64,000 bases of DNA from Anaeromyxobacter oryzisoli (GCF_022690765.1 NZ_JALCZA010000010.1:1-64000), one strand, 5' to 3'. Shown: positions 1-9,057, counted from the first letter of the stretch. Notes: generated by a model from the letters alone, not told the origin. Translations and numbers: made by a program.

Positions 1-770
1 GAGGCGGAGCCGGGCGGACGCGCACCGGGCGCCAGGCGCGACGCCGCGGGCGTCCGTCGGCCGCGGGCGGGCACCGCGGCCAGGCGCGGCGGGCGCTCGG
101 GGTCGAGGAGCATCCACGGGCTCTGCGCGTCCTCGCGCGACGCCTTCTTCTGCGCGAGGCGGAGCACCGCCGGCGACCAGCCGTCCTCGCCGCGCGGGAC
201 GAGCGCGAGGGGGGCGTCGGACGGCTGCATCCGCTGGAACCCGAGCCGCTCGTACAGCGCGAGGGCGCGGGGGTTCTCGGCCTGGAGGGCGACCCGGCCG
301 CCGCGGCCGAGCCGTCGCGAGAAGGTCGAGGCGTGGTTCACCAGGGTGGTGCCGGCGCCCCGGACGGTGCGCGCGTCCGCGGGATCGCCCGGGCCGAGGA
401 GGTTCCACGGCGCGGTGGCGAGGAGCTCGACGAAGACGGAGCGGGGGCACGCGAACAGCGCCACCACCGCCTGGACCCGGCCGCCGGCGCGAGCGGCGAA
501 CACCAGCCGCTCCCGCGACACGCCCTCGCCCTCCTCCTCGCCGGCGAGGACCCGGCAGAGCTCGCCGACGATCCGGCGAGAGTCCTCGAGCCGGGGGCGG
601 GTCGCGGCGCAGACGGCGCCCCGGGTGAGGAGGGAGCGGGCCACCCAGTCCCATTCGCGGAGGGTGGCCAGCAGATCGGGATCGTCGGGCGCGAGCGCCG
701 CGATCCGGAAGGACGCCCGCCCCGGAAGGCGGGCGCGTCGTTCGTCTGGTTCGTCGTGTGAAGCGAGCAT
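1..770 (-). CDS. GNAT-family N-acetyltransferase, 3' end cut by window edge
   Basis: Read from the reverse strand, an ATG at 770 opens a frame that stays open to base 1, giving at least 256 residues; the stop lies outside the window. The diagnostic stretch is LQAENPRALALYERLGFQRM (about residues 166-185), the classic C-terminal GNAT motif in which Asn and Tyr contact acetyl-CoA. Upstream residues read VFVELLATAPWNLLG, consistent with the central GNAT beta strands. The protein then continues about 70 residues past the usual GNAT end with a Pro/Arg-rich tail, so either the tail is disordered or the true stop was lost to a frameshift. The acceptor cannot be told. It is divergent from the MetX fusion gene. 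Confidence 0.7.
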   Translation of the reverse strand, partial: MLASHDEPDERRARLPGRASFRIAALAPDDPDLLATLREWDWVARSLLTRGAVCAATRPRLEDSRRIVGELCRVLAGEEEGEGVSRERLVFAARAGGRVQAVVALFACPRSVFVELLATAPWNLLGPGDPADARTVRGAGTTLVNHASTFSRRLGRGGRVALQAENPRALALYERLGFQRMQPSDAPLALVPRGEDGWSPAVLRLAQKKASREDAQSPWMLLDPERPPRLAAVPARGRRTPAASRLAPGARPPGSA

Positions 771-955
771 GTGGTCTCCCCGGGACCGGCGTCATGCCGG
801 TGGTCCAGGGACCTCTCGGCCGGGCGACCGCCTGCTTGGAGGCGGCCTCCGGAAGCTTAACGAGCACAGCACCGTGTCGCCGTCCACTTCAAGGACTTCC
901 TGAACAGGCCCGGGTTTCGGGCGGTTGCGGGAGAGGTGGGGACGATGTGGGCTTC

Positions 956-985
956 TTGACACCCCGGATCCGCCGCCGATACCCT
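956..985 (+). promoter_or_regulatory. Putative promoter of the metX-hom fusion, giving a leaderless mRNA
   Basis: TTGACA at 956-961 and TACCCT at 980-985 are separated by 18 bp. TACCCT ends 9 nt before the ATG at 995, so transcription would start at or within a few bases of the start codon. No Shine-Dalgarno sequence is visible before that ATG. The same geometry recurs at other genes in the window. Confidence 0.45.
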
Positions 986-994
986 CCGCGACCC

Positions 995-3226
995 ATGGCC
1001 ACGGATCCGGGCAGCGCGACGACCACGGCGGCAGCCGGACGAGCGGCGTTCGTCGCGCCCGAGACGAGGACGTTCAGGCTCCCGGGCTCCTTCGAGCTCG
1101 AGCTCGGCGGGCGCCTCGCGGAGGTGGACGTCGCGTACCGCACCTGGGGCACGCTCGACCGCGACGGGACCAACGCGGTGGTCTGCTGCCACGCGCTGAC
1201 CGGCTCGGCCGACGCCGACCGCTGGTGGACGCGGATGTTCGGGCCCGGGCGCGCGCTCGACCCCGAGCGGGACTTCATCGTCTGCTCGAACATCCTCGGG
1301 AGCTGCTACGGGACCACCGGCCCCGCCTCGCTCGACCCGGCGACGGGGCGGCCGTACTTCGGGACGTTCCCGGCGATCACCATCCGCGACATGGTGCGGG
1401 TCCAGCACGCCCTCGTGACCGGCCTCGGCGTCCGCCGGGTCCGGATGGCCATCGGCGGCTCGCTCGGGGGGATGCAGGTCCTGGAGTGGGCGCTCCTCTA
1501 CCCGGACCTCGTCGACTCCGTCGTCTTCATCGCCTCGACCGCGCGCCACTCGGCCTGGTGCATCGGCCTGTCGGAGTCGCAGCGGCAGGCGATCTACGCC
1601 GACCCGCGCTGGAAGGGCGGCCGGTACGATCCCGACGACCCGCCGGTCGCCGGCCTCGCGGCGGCGCGGATGGCGGCGATGCTCTCGTACCGCAGCCAGC
1701 CGTCCTTCGAGGAGCGGTTCGCGCGGCGGCCGCAGACCGAGGAGCTCTTCGCGGTGGAGAGCTACCTGCGCTACCAGGGCCGGCAGCTGGTGGACCGGTT
1801 CGATCCGGCGACCTACGTCACGCTCACCCGGGCGATGGACACGCACGACGTCTCCCGCGGGCGCGGCGACTTCGACGAGGTGCTCCGGTCCATCCGGCAG
1901 CCGATGCTGGTCGTCTCCATCGACTCGGACGTCCTCTACTGGCCCTGGGAGCAGCGCGAGGTGGCGCGCCTCGTCCCGAACGCCCGCCTCGACGTGCTCG
2001 ACTCGCTGGACGGGCACGACGCGTTCCTGATCTCCGTGGACCGGGTCTCCGAGATGGTCGCCGACTTCCGCGGCCGGCCGATCGCCGCCCCGGCGGAGAG
2101 CGGCGTCGTGGAGAAGGCGTTCGCGGAGCGCGGCGTCTCGCTCCTCGTGCTGGGGAAGGGGAAGGTCGGGCGGGAGCTGCTCGAGCAGATCCGGGTGCAG
2201 CGCCGCGAGCTCGAGCGCGACTACGACGTGCTCCTGCGCGTCGTCGGGATCGCGGACACCCACGGCGCCGTCCTCGCCGACACCGGCGTGGACCTCGCGC
2301 GCTGGGAGGAGCTCCTCGCCGCGGCGCCGGCGACGGGGCCGGTGGACGCGCGCACCGCCCCGGCGCTCCTCGACCGGCTCGCGCGGCTCCCCTCGCCGGT
2401 GCTCGTGGATCTCACGGCCGCCGACGGGATGGAGGAGGTCTACGAGCAGGCGTTCCGGCGCGGCGTCGACGTGGTCTCGTCGAACAAGCGGCCGCTCGCG
2501 GTGGCGCCCGGGCGCGAGGACCTCCTCCGGCAGGTCCGCCGCCAGCACCACCGGCACTGGCACTACGACACGGCGGTCGGCGCGAGCCTCCCGGTCCTGG
2601 GCACGCTCCGGCGCCTGGTCCAGGGCGGCGACCGGGTGCAGCGGGTGGAGGGGTCGCTCTCCGGGACGCTCGGGTACCTCTGCACGGAGCTCGCTCGCGG
2701 CGTGCCGCTCTCGCTCGCGACGCGCTGGGCGATCGGGCTCGGGTACTGCGAGGCGGACGCGCGCGACGATCTCTCCGGCCTGGACTCCGCTCGCAAGGCG
2801 TTGATCCTCGCCCGCGAGCTGGGCGCGGCGCTCGCCCTGGAGGACGTGGAGGTCGAGCCGTTCGTCCCGCGGGCGCTGCTCGCGCCGGGGACGCCGGACG
2901 CCCTCCTCGCCGCGCTCCGGACCCACGACGAGGCGATGGCCGCCCGGCTGGACCGGGTCCGTCGCGAGGGGAAGGTCCTCCGGTACCTCGCGCGCATCGC
3001 CGTCGAGGAAGGCGGCGCGGTCCGGGTGCGGGTCGGGCCGGAGGCGGTCGGTCCGGAGGAGCCCGCGGCGCGCCTCGTCGGCGTCGAGGCCTTCGTCGCC
3101 TTCACGACCGCGCGCTACGCCGATCGGCCGCTCGTCGTGCAGGGCGCGGGCGTCGGCGGGGCGAACACCGCGGGCGGCGTGCTGACCGAGATCTTCCGGA
3201 TCCCGTCCGGCCACGGCGCGCGGTAG
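995..3226 (+). CDS. Homoserine O-acetyltransferase / homoserine dehydrogenase fusion
   Basis: A 743-residue fusion of two consecutive steps on the aspartate-to-methionine route. Residues about 20-370 are a MetX alpha/beta hydrolase. Ser156 lies in GGSLGGMQ, Asp312 in SDVLY and His341 in GHDAFL, so the catalytic triad is complete. Residues about 380-743 are homoserine dehydrogenase: the nucleotide-binding turn is GKGKVGRELL, followed by the SSNKRPLA, EGSLSGTLGYL and DDLSGLDSARKALILAREL motifs typical of the MetL/ThrA C-terminal half. No aspartokinase domain is present. The ATG at 995 was chosen because homology begins just after it; the open frame extends to 758 without homology. Making homoserine and acetylating it on one chain would favour methionine over threonine, which is inference. 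Confidence 0.92.
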   Translation: MATDPGSATTTAAAGRAAFVAPETRTFRLPGSFELELGGRLAEVDVAYRTWGTLDRDGTNAVVCCHALTGSADADRWWTRMFGPGRALDPERDFIVCSNILGSCYGTTGPASLDPATGRPYFGTFPAITIRDMVRVQHALVTGLGVRRVRMAIGGSLGGMQVLEWALLYPDLVDSVVFIASTARHSAWCIGLSESQRQAIYADPRWKGGRYDPDDPPVAGLAAARMAAMLSYRSQPSFEERFARRPQTEELFAVESYLRYQGRQLVDRFDPATYVTLTRAMDTHDVSRGRGDFDEVLRSIRQPMLVVSIDSDVLYWPWEQREVARLVPNARLDVLDSLDGHDAFLISVDRVSEMVADFRGRPIAAPAESGVVEKAFAERGVSLLVLGKGKVGRELLEQIRVQRRELERDYDVLLRVVGIADTHGAVLADTGVDLARWEELLAAAPATGPVDARTAPALLDRLARLPSPVLVDLTAADGMEEVYEQAFRRGVDVVSSNKRPLAVAPGREDLLRQVRRQHHRHWHYDTAVGASLPVLGTLRRLVQGGDRVQRVEGSLSGTLGYLCTELARGVPLSLATRWAIGLGYCEADARDDLSGLDSARKALILARELGAALALEDVEVEPFVPRALLAPGTPDALLAALRTHDEAMAARLDRVRREGKVLRYLARIAVEEGGAVRVRVGPEAVGPEEPAARLVGVEAFVAFTTARYADRPLVVQGAGVGGANTAGGVLTEIFRIPSGHGAR

Positions 3227-3250
3227 GGCCGGCGCGCGGGGCGCCGGCCC
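3226..3250. terminator. GC-rich hairpin between convergent genes
   Basis: A perfect 10-bp stem (GGGCCGGCGC, 5-nt loop GCGGG, GCGCCGGCCC) begins at the last base of the metX-hom stop codon and sits 16 bp before the stop of the convergent lipoprotein gene. There is no T tract, so strong termination is not assured, but position and symmetry fit a shared bidirectional terminator. Confidence 0.5.
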
Positions 3251-3265
3251 CCCGGCCGGCGTCCG

Positions 3266-4117
3266 CTACGGCTGCGCGGCCGGCGCCTTCGCGGGCGTCG
3301 CGGCGGGCGCGCCGCCCTCCGCCGGGACGAGCGTGATCTCGATCCGCCGGTTCTGGCTCCGGCCCTCGGCGGTCTCGTTCGACGCGATGGGCTGGAACTC
3401 GCCGAACCCCGCGGCCGAGAGGCGGGTGGGATCGACGCCCTGCTCCTGGAGGAAGCGCACCACCGCGAGGGCGCGCGCGCTGGAGAGCTCCCAGTTCGAC
3501 GCGAAGGTCGAGCCCGAGGTGGGGACGTTGTCGGTGTGCCCGTCCACGCGGATGCTCTTCCCGTTCAGGCTCCGGAGCGCCTCGCCGACCCGCCGCAGCG
3601 CCTCCCGCCCGTCCTTGCCGATGGTGGCCGAGCCGGACGCGAAGAGGATCTTGTCCTTCATCTTCACCGTGGTGCGGCCGCGCAGCTCGGTGAGCTCGAC
3701 CCGGCCCGCGTCGATCTCGGCGCGCAGCGCGTTGGCGAGCTGGTCGTACTCGGCGCTCTTCCGCTCCAGCTCCGCCTTGGCGGCCTCGAGCTTCTTCTTC
3801 GACTTCGACAGCTCGTCGACGAGCGCCTGGAGGTCGGCGCCCTTCGCCTGCGCGGCGCGGAGCTCCGCCTCCTTCTGCGCGAGGGTGCTCTCGTCCGCGC
3901 GGATCTTCTCGCGGAGCGCGGACGCGTCCTGCGCCAGGCCGTCGAGCTGCGCCTTCACCTGGTCGAAGCTCTCCTGGAGCTTCGCGCGGCGCGCCTGCTC
4001 GGCCTGCCAGTCCTTGCGGAGCTGGTCGGCCTCGGCCTCCTTGCGTCGGTAGGTGTCCTGGGAGACGCAGCCCGCGAGGGCGGCGAGGGCGAGCGCGGCG
4101 ACGGCGATCCTGGGCAT
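3266..4117 (-). CDS. OmpA/MotB-like peptidoglycan-binding lipoprotein with coiled coil
   Basis: A 283-residue outer-membrane lipoprotein. Residues 1-17 form a signal peptide ending in the lipobox LAGC, so Cys17 is the lipidation site. Residues about 20-150 are a long Ala/Glu/Lys/Leu heptad-rich helix predicted to be a coiled coil. Residues about 155-265 are an OmpA C-terminal domain, with VDGHTDNVP and SNWELSSARALAVVRFL and the closing SQNRRIEI motif that binds meso-diaminopimelate. The tail is Ala/Pro-rich. It probably tethers the outer membrane to peptidoglycan across a coiled-coil spacer. GGAGG stands 7 nt before the ATG, and TAGTAT about 30 bp upstream is a plausible -10. It is a single-gene unit. 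Confidence 0.9.
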   Translation of the reverse strand: MPRIAVAALALAALAGCVSQDTYRRKEAEADQLRKDWQAEQARRAKLQESFDQVKAQLDGLAQDASALREKIRADESTLAQKEAELRAAQAKGADLQALVDELSKSKKKLEAAKAELERKSAEYDQLANALRAEIDAGRVELTELRGRTTVKMKDKILFASGSATIGKDGREALRRVGEALRSLNGKSIRVDGHTDNVPTSGSTFASNWELSSARALAVVRFLQEQGVDPTRLSAAGFGEFQPIASNETAEGRSQNRRIEITLVPAEGGAPAATPAKAPAAQP

Positions 4118-4246
4118 CGATGCCTCCGGTCGAGTGGTGGAGGCCCGATACTAGCGCGCGCGCCGGACGGCGGCGCGCCGCGATCCTGCACGGTGCGTAA
4201 ATGGTGGCGTCGGGCGCGTCCCTCGCACGGTGTGCGGAAGCGTAGG

Positions 4247-5857
4247 TCAGTCGCGCCGCGCCCCGGGCGCGATCCCGTACCGCTTCATCTTGCCCTGGAG
4301 CGTGGTGGGGCGCAGCCCGAGCAGCGCGGCCGCGCCGGAGGGGCCGTACACGCGCCCGCCGCAGTGCGCGAGCGCGCGCTCGATGAGCGCGCGGACCTCG
4401 TCCTCGAACGGCCCGGGGGGCGCGCTCGGCGCGGGCTCCGCGGGCGCGCCGCGGACGGCGCGCGCCGGCAGCTCGGGCAGCGCGAGCTCCGGCCCGGGGG
4501 AGAGGATGAGCGCCCGCTGCAGGAAGTTCTCGAGCTCGCGCACGTTCCCGGGCCAGTCGTGGGCCTCGAGGGCGCGCCAGACGTCCTCGCCGACGCGGGG
4601 CGACCGGCGGTGCATGAGCGCGGCCTGCCGCGCGAGGAAGTAGGTGGCGAGCGGCCGCAGCTCGTCGCGGCGCTCCCGGAGCGGCGGGAGCTCGATCGGG
4701 AAGACGGCGAGCCGGTAGTACAGGTCCGCGCGGAAGGTGCCGCGCGCGACCATCTCCTCGAGGTTCTGGTTGGTCGCGGCGACGACCCGCACGTCCACCT
4801 TCACGGGCTCCGTCCCGCCGACGCGCTCGACGACGCGCTCCTGCAGGACCCGCAGCAGCCGGACCTGCACCGCGGGCGGCGCGTCGCCGACCTCGTCGAG
4901 GAAGATCGTCCCGCCGTCCGCCTGCTCGAACCGGCCCGAGCGGCGACGGCTCGCGCCGGTGAACGCCCCCCGCTCGTGCCCGAACAGCTCGCTCTCGACG
5001 AGCCCCTCGGGGATCGCGCCGAGGTTCACCGCCACGAACGGTGCGTTGAACCGGGGGCTGAACTCGTGGATCATCCGCGCGAGCCCCTCCTTGCCGGTCC
5101 CGGTCTCGCCGCGCACGAGGACCGTGGTCGTCGAGGGCGCGACGAGCCGCACGCGCTCTACGACGGCGCGCATCGCCTCGCTCTCGGCGACGTAGCGCGT
5201 GTCGCGCTTGATCTGGCGGATCTCCTCCTTGAGGAGCGCGTTCTCCTTGCCGAGGAGCCGGTTCAGCCGCTGCACCTCCGCGACCATCAAGCTGTTGTGG
5301 AGCGCGATGGCGACGAGGTGCGCGACCTGCCGCGCGACCTCGAAGCAGCAGTCGAGGAGCCCCTCCGCGGGCGGGTGGGCGATGTCGAGCGTCCCGAGGA
5401 CCTCGTTCTCGAAGACGAGCGGGAACGAGACGAGCGAGCCGTAGCCGTACGCCGCGAGGAGCGGCTCGTCCCGGTACCGCGGCGTCCGCGGCTGGAGCGG
5501 ATCGACCACGCAGGGGCGGCGGTCCTGGATCGCCTGACCGGCGGCCGAGCCCGCGAGCGGGAAGGTGGTGCCGAGCTCGGGGGAGGGCTGGCGCGGATCC
5601 GAGACGAGGACGACCTCCGCCCGCGCGGGGTCCTCGGGCGAGATGCGGTGGATCGCGACGCGGGTCTCGCCGAAGTGGCGCCGCAGGAGCTGGCCGGTGC
5701 GATCGAGGACCGCGCGCAGATCCACGGTCGAGAGGACCGCCTCGATCGCCTCCTCGACGATGCGGCGGTGCACGTCGTCCGCGGGCGCGGCGAACGTCAC
5801 CGGGCCGCCGAGGACCGGCAGGCTGCGCGCCGCGGGATGGCTTCCGTGGTCAACCAT
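4247..5857 (-). CDS. Sigma54-dependent activator with GAF sensor, NorR-like
   Basis: A 536-residue bacterial enhancer-binding protein. Residues about 30-190 are a GAF domain. Residues about 222-455 are the AAA+ domain, with Walker A GETGTGKE at 250-257, the sigma54-contact loop GAFTGA at 297-302, Walker [12 protein letters not shown] and the arginine-finger region FRADLYYRL. The C-terminal Fis-type helix-turn-helix carries [14 protein letters not shown]. It is divergent from a hemerythrin-norZ pair that starts with a sigma54 promoter, so a nitric-oxide-sensing role like NorR is the best guess. The GAF domain alone could equally be FhlA-like. The ATG at 5857 lies 4 bp from the half-site array at 5861-5883, which suggests autoregulation. 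Confidence 0.88.
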   Translation of the reverse strand: MVDHGSHPAARSLPVLGGPVTFAAPADDVHRRIVEEAIEAVLSTVDLRAVLDRTGQLLRRHFGETRVAIHRISPEDPARAEVVLVSDPRQPSPELGTTFPLAGSAAGQAIQDRRPCVVDPLQPRTPRYRDEPLLAAYGYGSLVSFPLVFENEVLGTLDIAHPPAEGLLDCCFEVARQVAHLVAIALHNSLMVAEVQRLNRLLGKENALLKEEIRQIKRDTRYVAESEAMRAVVERVRLVAPSTTTVLVRGETGTGKEGLARMIHEFSPRFNAPFVAVNLGAIPEGLVESELFGHERGAFTGASRRRSGRFEQADGGTIFLDEVGDAPPAVQVRLLRVLQERVVERVGGTEPVKVDVRVVAATNQNLEEMVARGTFRADLYYRLAVFPIELPPLRERRDELRPLATYFLARQAALMHRRSPRVGEDVWRALEAHDWPGNVRELENFLQRALILSPGPELALPELPARAVRGAPAEPAPSAPPGPFEDEVRALIERALAHCGGRVYGPSGAAALLGLRPTTLQGKMKRYGIAPGARRD

Positions 5858-5860
5858 GTC

Positions 5861-5883
5861 TCGGTGTCTACCGAAATGTCGGT
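5861..5883. promoter_or_regulatory. Alternating half-site array, candidate upstream activator site
   Basis: Three 5-bp half sites alternate in orientation with exactly 4-bp gaps: TCGGT (5861-5865), ACCGA (5870-5874), TCGGT (5879-5883). They form two overlapping palindromes on a 9-bp step. The array lies 77-99 bp upstream of the sigma54 -24 element and beside the activator's start codon, the usual place for an enhancer-binding protein site. That the protein binds here is inference. Confidence 0.55.
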
Positions 5884-5959
5884 GTCGGATGCAACCCGTG
5901 GTGGGTGCGTGGCGGGTCGCGAATCTCGAAAAACGACGTGTTATCGCGTGAATGACGTT

Positions 5960-5975
5960 TGGCCGGCCTCTTGCT
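5960..5975 (+). promoter_or_regulatory. Sigma54 (-24/-12) promoter of hemerythrin-norZ
   Basis: TGGCCGGCCTCTTGCT carries the invariant GG and GC with exactly 10 bp between them, matching the TGGCAC-N5-TTGC consensus except at two positions inside the -24 block. Transcription would start near 5986, about 45 bp before the hemerythrin ATG. The adjacent sigma54 activator gene supports the call. Confidence 0.75.
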
Positions 5976-6030
5976 GAAGGTGCGTCACAGATTGATACAG
6001 CACCGGCGGTGCCGCCGGAGGAGAGGCCGA

Positions 6031-6627
6031 ATGGACGCGATCGAGACGCTGATGAGCGAGCACCGGAACATCGAGCGGGTGTGCGACGCGCTCTCCGGGT
6101 TCGCGGAGGAGATCCAGCGGACGGGGGCGACCGAGAAGGAGGAGCTCTCGCGGTTCGTCACCTTCGTCCGCGAGTACGCGGACGGGCAGCACCACGCGAA
6201 GGAGGAGGGGGTCCTGTTCCAGGAGATGGTGGCGCACGGCTTCCCGTCGAGCGGCGGCCCCATCGCCGTGATGCTGCACGAGCACGACGCCTCGCGCGGC
6301 CTCGTCCGCGCGCTCGCCGCCAAGGCGAGCCAGGACGGTGAGTGGACGGCGGCGGATCGGCAGGAGATCGCCGAGAACGCGCACGGCTACGCCGACCTCC
6401 TCCGCGCCCACATCCACAAGGAGGACGCGATCCTCTACCCGATGGCGCTGAACCGGCTGCCGGACGAGGCGCTCGAAGGCGTGGCGGAGCGGTGCGCCGC
6501 GCTGGACGCCGGGAGGGCGGACGCCGCCGAGCGGCTCGTCGCGCTCGCCGAGGAGCTCGTGACACGCCACGCCCACGCCGTCCACCCCGACGCCGCGCCG
6601 GACCCGACGGGGCTCGACGCCCGCTAG
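6031..6627 (+). CDS. Hemerythrin-domain protein, probable NO or iron-cluster stress protein
   Basis: A 198-residue four-helix di-iron protein. Candidate ligands are His11 (SEHRNIE), His54/His55 with Glu58/Glu59 (GQHHAKEE), His83/His85 (LHEHD) and the H-x3-E set at 127-131 (HIHKE). This pattern fits the hemerythrin HHE family that binds O2 or NO or repairs iron centres, as YtfE does. No signal peptide or membrane segment is seen, so it should be cytoplasmic. GGAGGAG lies about 8 nt before the ATG. It is the first gene after the sigma54 promoter and lies 76 bp before norZ. It probably handles NO or protects iron centres while NorZ removes NO, which is inference. Confidence 0.88.
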   Translation: MDAIETLMSEHRNIERVCDALSGFAEEIQRTGATEKEELSRFVTFVREYADGQHHAKEEGVLFQEMVAHGFPSSGGPIAVMLHEHDASRGLVRALAAKASQDGEWTAADRQEIAENAHGYADLLRAHIHKEDAILYPMALNRLPDEALEGVAERCAALDAGRADAAERLVALAEELVTRHAHAVHPDAAPDPTGLDAR

Positions 6628-6703
6628 CCGCCCCGCGCTCGCAGCCCGCGCGCGCGTAGCCCAGACAACCCCCGCGAAGCCCGAATCCGAGGAAACCATC
6701 GAC

Positions 6704-8989
6704 ATGAGCCCGAAGGGTCGCGCAGTCCTCCTGTTCGTCATCGTCGCCTGCTTCAGCGTCCTCATCTTCGGGGGCGCGCAGATCTCCGCCCACAAGCCCC
6801 CCATCCCCGCCCGCGCGCTCGCGCCCTCGGGCGAGGTGATCTTCACCGCCGAGGACGTCGCCCTCGGCCAGCGCCAGTACCTGTCCCGCGGCGGCCAGCA
6901 GACCGGGTCGATCTGGGGCCACGGCGCGTACCTCGCGCCGGACTGGTCCGCGGACGTGCTGCACCGGGTCGGCCTCGCCACCGCCGGCCTGAAGCGCGGG
7001 CTCCCGCCCGCCGCCGCGGCCGCCTTCACCCAGGGCGAGCTCCTGGCGCTCCCCGCCGGCGAGCGCGGCCGGGTCCAGGCCGAGGTCGCGGAGGAGCTGC
7101 GCCGGAACCGGTACGACGCGTCCACGGGGACGCTCACGCTGTCGCCGGGCCAGGCCGCCGCCTACCCGGCGCTGGTCGCCTATTACACGCAGCTCTTCCG
7201 CGACGGCTCGGACGCGATGTCGATCCCGCCGGGCTTCGTCCGCGATCCGGCCGACGCGAAGGCGATGACGGCGTTCTTCTTCTGGACCGCGTGGGCCGCC
7301 GGCACGAACCGGCCCGGCGAGGTCTACTCGTACACCGCGAACTTCCCGCACGACCCGCTCGTCGGGAACGTGCCGCTCCCGTCGGCGCTGGTCTGGTCGA
7401 TCGTCTCGGTCGTCCTGCTCCTGCTCGGGATCGCCGTCGCGCTGTTCTACTACCTGCGGCTGCGCGAGCGGGACGGTCACGACGCCCCGAGGCTCGCCCC
7501 GCTCCGCGAGCCGAACCCGACGCCGAGCCAGCGCGCCGTCCTCCCGTACTTCGCCGTCGCCATCGTCCTCTTCATCCTCCAGGCCGGTCTCGGCTCGCTC
7601 ACCGGCCACTACGCGGTCGAGGGGAACAGGCTCTTCGGCATCAAGGTCGGCGGCCTCCTCCCGTACGCGGCGACCCGCGGCTGGCACCTCCAGCTCGCGG
7701 TGTTCTGGATCGCCACCTGCTGGCTGGCCACCGGCCTGTTCATCGGGCCCCTCGTCACCGGAGGCTACGAGCCGAAGGGGCAGAAGGCCCTGGTCTGGAC
7801 CCTCCTCGGCGCCCTCGTGGTGGTCGTGGTGGGCGCGCTCGCCGGCACGTACCTCGGCGTCGCCGGGAAGCTCTCGGGCCCGAACGGCTGGCTCGTGGGC
7901 AACCAGGGGTACGAGTACATCGAGCTCGGCCGCGTCTGGCAGGTCGCGCTGATCCTCGGGATGCTCCTCTGGCTCGCGCTCGTCTACCGGGCCATCAAGC
8001 CCGCGCTCGTGGCGGAGAAGGACAAGGGGGGGCTCACGCACCTGCTCCTCTACGCGTCGGTGTCGATCCCGCTCTTCTACTCGGTCGGCCTCTTCTACAC
8101 GCCCGGCACGCACCTCGCCGTCGCCGACTATTGGCGCTGGTGGGTGGTGCACCTCTGGGTGGAGAACTTCTTCGAGGTGTTCGCCACCGTCGCGCTCGCC
8201 TTCATCCTCTCGAAGATCGGCGCGGTGGGTGAGAAGTCGGCGCAGCGCGCGACCTACTTCTCGATCCTGCTCTACCTGGGGTCCGGCATCATCGGGACGT
8301 TCCACCACCTGTACTTCACCGGCACGCCGCTCTTCATCACCGCGCTCGGCGCCACGTTCTCGGCCCTGGAGATCGTGCCGCTCTCGCTGCTCGGGTTCGA
8401 GGTTCACGAGAACCTGAAGCTCGCGCGCTCGAGCCCGGCGGCGGCGCCCTGGCGGTGGCCGCTCTACTTCTTCGTCGCGGTCGCCTTCTGGAACGCGGTC
8501 GGCGCCGGCGTGCTCGGGTTCCTCATCAACCCGCCGATCGTCCTGTTCTACGCGCAGGGGCTCAACACCACGCCGATCCACTCCCACGGCGCGCTGTTCG
8601 GCGTGTACGGGTTCCTCGCCATCGCCCTGATGCTCTTCTCGATGCGGAACGTCGTCCGGACCGCCGCCTGGAGCGACCGGCTCCTGAAGGTGGCGTTCTG
8701 GGGGCTGAACGCCGGCCTCGCCGGGATGATCGTCCTGTCGCTCCTCCCGGCTGGCATCTACCAGCTCGCCATCTCCGTGAAGGAGGGGCTCTGGTACGCC
8801 CGCAGCCCGGCGGTCACCGGGAGCGCGTTCATCCACGCGGTGACCTGGGCGCGCGTCCTGCCCGACGTCGTGTTCGTCGTGGGCGCCCTGTCGCTCCTCG
8901 CCTTTGTCGTCCGAGCCATCGCGCTGGACGCGCGGCTCCGGCGCGCCGGAGCGCCGCCCGCGAGCGAGATCGGCCGGAAGGCGGCCTGA
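6704..8989 (+). CDS. norZ: Quinol-dependent nitric oxide reductase (NorZ)
   Basis: A 761-residue single-subunit qNOR that reduces 2 NO to N2O with quinol electrons at the cytoplasmic membrane. The N-terminal helix is followed by the soluble NorC-like domain (about 30-215) without a haem c motif, which marks the quinol type. The NorB-like part (about 220-745) has about 12 membrane helices. The conserved histidine blocks are visible: RGWHLQLAVFW, VVHLWVENFFEVFATV, FHHLYFTG and HSHGALFGVYGF. The Glu pair near the non-haem iron is in the WVENFFEVF block. GAGGAAA stands about 9 nt upstream of the ATG. It is co-transcribed with the hemerythrin gene and followed by a terminator-like hairpin. No denitrification genes lie nearby, so the role is probably detoxification. 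Confidence 0.95.
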   Translation: MSPKGRAVLLFVIVACFSVLIFGGAQISAHKPPIPARALAPSGEVIFTAEDVALGQRQYLSRGGQQTGSIWGHGAYLAPDWSADVLHRVGLATAGLKRGLPPAAAAAFTQGELLALPAGERGRVQAEVAEELRRNRYDASTGTLTLSPGQAAAYPALVAYYTQLFRDGSDAMSIPPGFVRDPADAKAMTAFFFWTAWAAGTNRPGEVYSYTANFPHDPLVGNVPLPSALVWSIVSVVLLLLGIAVALFYYLRLRERDGHDAPRLAPLREPNPTPSQRAVLPYFAVAIVLFILQAGLGSLTGHYAVEGNRLFGIKVGGLLPYAATRGWHLQLAVFWIATCWLATGLFIGPLVTGGYEPKGQKALVWTLLGALVVVVVGALAGTYLGVAGKLSGPNGWLVGNQGYEYIELGRVWQVALILGMLLWLALVYRAIKPALVAEKDKGGLTHLLLYASVSIPLFYSVGLFYTPGTHLAVADYWRWWVVHLWVENFFEVFATVALAFILSKIGAVGEKSAQRATYFSILLYLGSGIIGTFHHLYFTGTPLFITALGATFSALEIVPLSLLGFEVHENLKLARSSPAAAPWRWPLYFFVAVAFWNAVGAGVLGFLINPPIVLFYAQGLNTTPIHSHGALFGVYGFLAIALMLFSMRNVVRTAAWSDRLLKVAFWGLNAGLAGMIVLSLLPAGIYQLAISVKEGLWYARSPAVTGSAFIHAVTWARVLPDVVFVVGALSLLAFVVRAIALDARLRRAGAPPASEIGRKAA

Positions 8990-9012
8990 CGGACGCCCGC
9001 GCCCAGTCCTCC

Positions 9013-9048
9013 ACGCCGGCCGGGGCGGTTGCCCTGCGCCGGCGTTTT
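9013..9048 (+). terminator. Rho-independent terminator after norZ
   Basis: ACGCCGGC (9013-9020) pairs perfectly with GCCGGCGT (9038-9045) across a 17-nt loop and runs into TTTT. It lies 24 bp after the norZ stop codon and just before the promoter assigned to the next gene. Confidence 0.6.
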
Positions 9049-9051
9049 CCT

Positions 9052-9057
9052 TACAAC
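9052..9057 (+). promoter_or_regulatory. Candidate -10 element for the map upstream ORF
   Basis: TACAAC ends 9 nt before an ATG at 9067, which would place transcription start at that codon. No clear -35 or Shine-Dalgarno sequence is present. It sits directly after the norZ terminator. Confidence 0.35.

Noticed and set aside
771-955. SAM riboswitch upstream of metX
   Set aside because: Several hairpins can be drawn, but the conserved SAM-I or SAM-II core is absent and the likely promoter at 956-985 would exclude this region from the transcript.
758-994. Longer N-terminus for the MetX fusion
   Set aside because: No MetX homology in the extra residues, and the extension overlaps the divergent GNAT start and the promoter.
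857-3214. 785-codon reverse-strand ORF opposite the metX-hom fusion
   Set aside because: Arg/Pro/Glu-rich translation without domain motifs; it is the mirror of a well-supported gene in high-G+C DNA.
6158-8836. 892-codon reverse-strand ORF opposite norZ
   Set aside because: Low-complexity Arg/Glu/Asp composition; norZ on the other strand has full homology.
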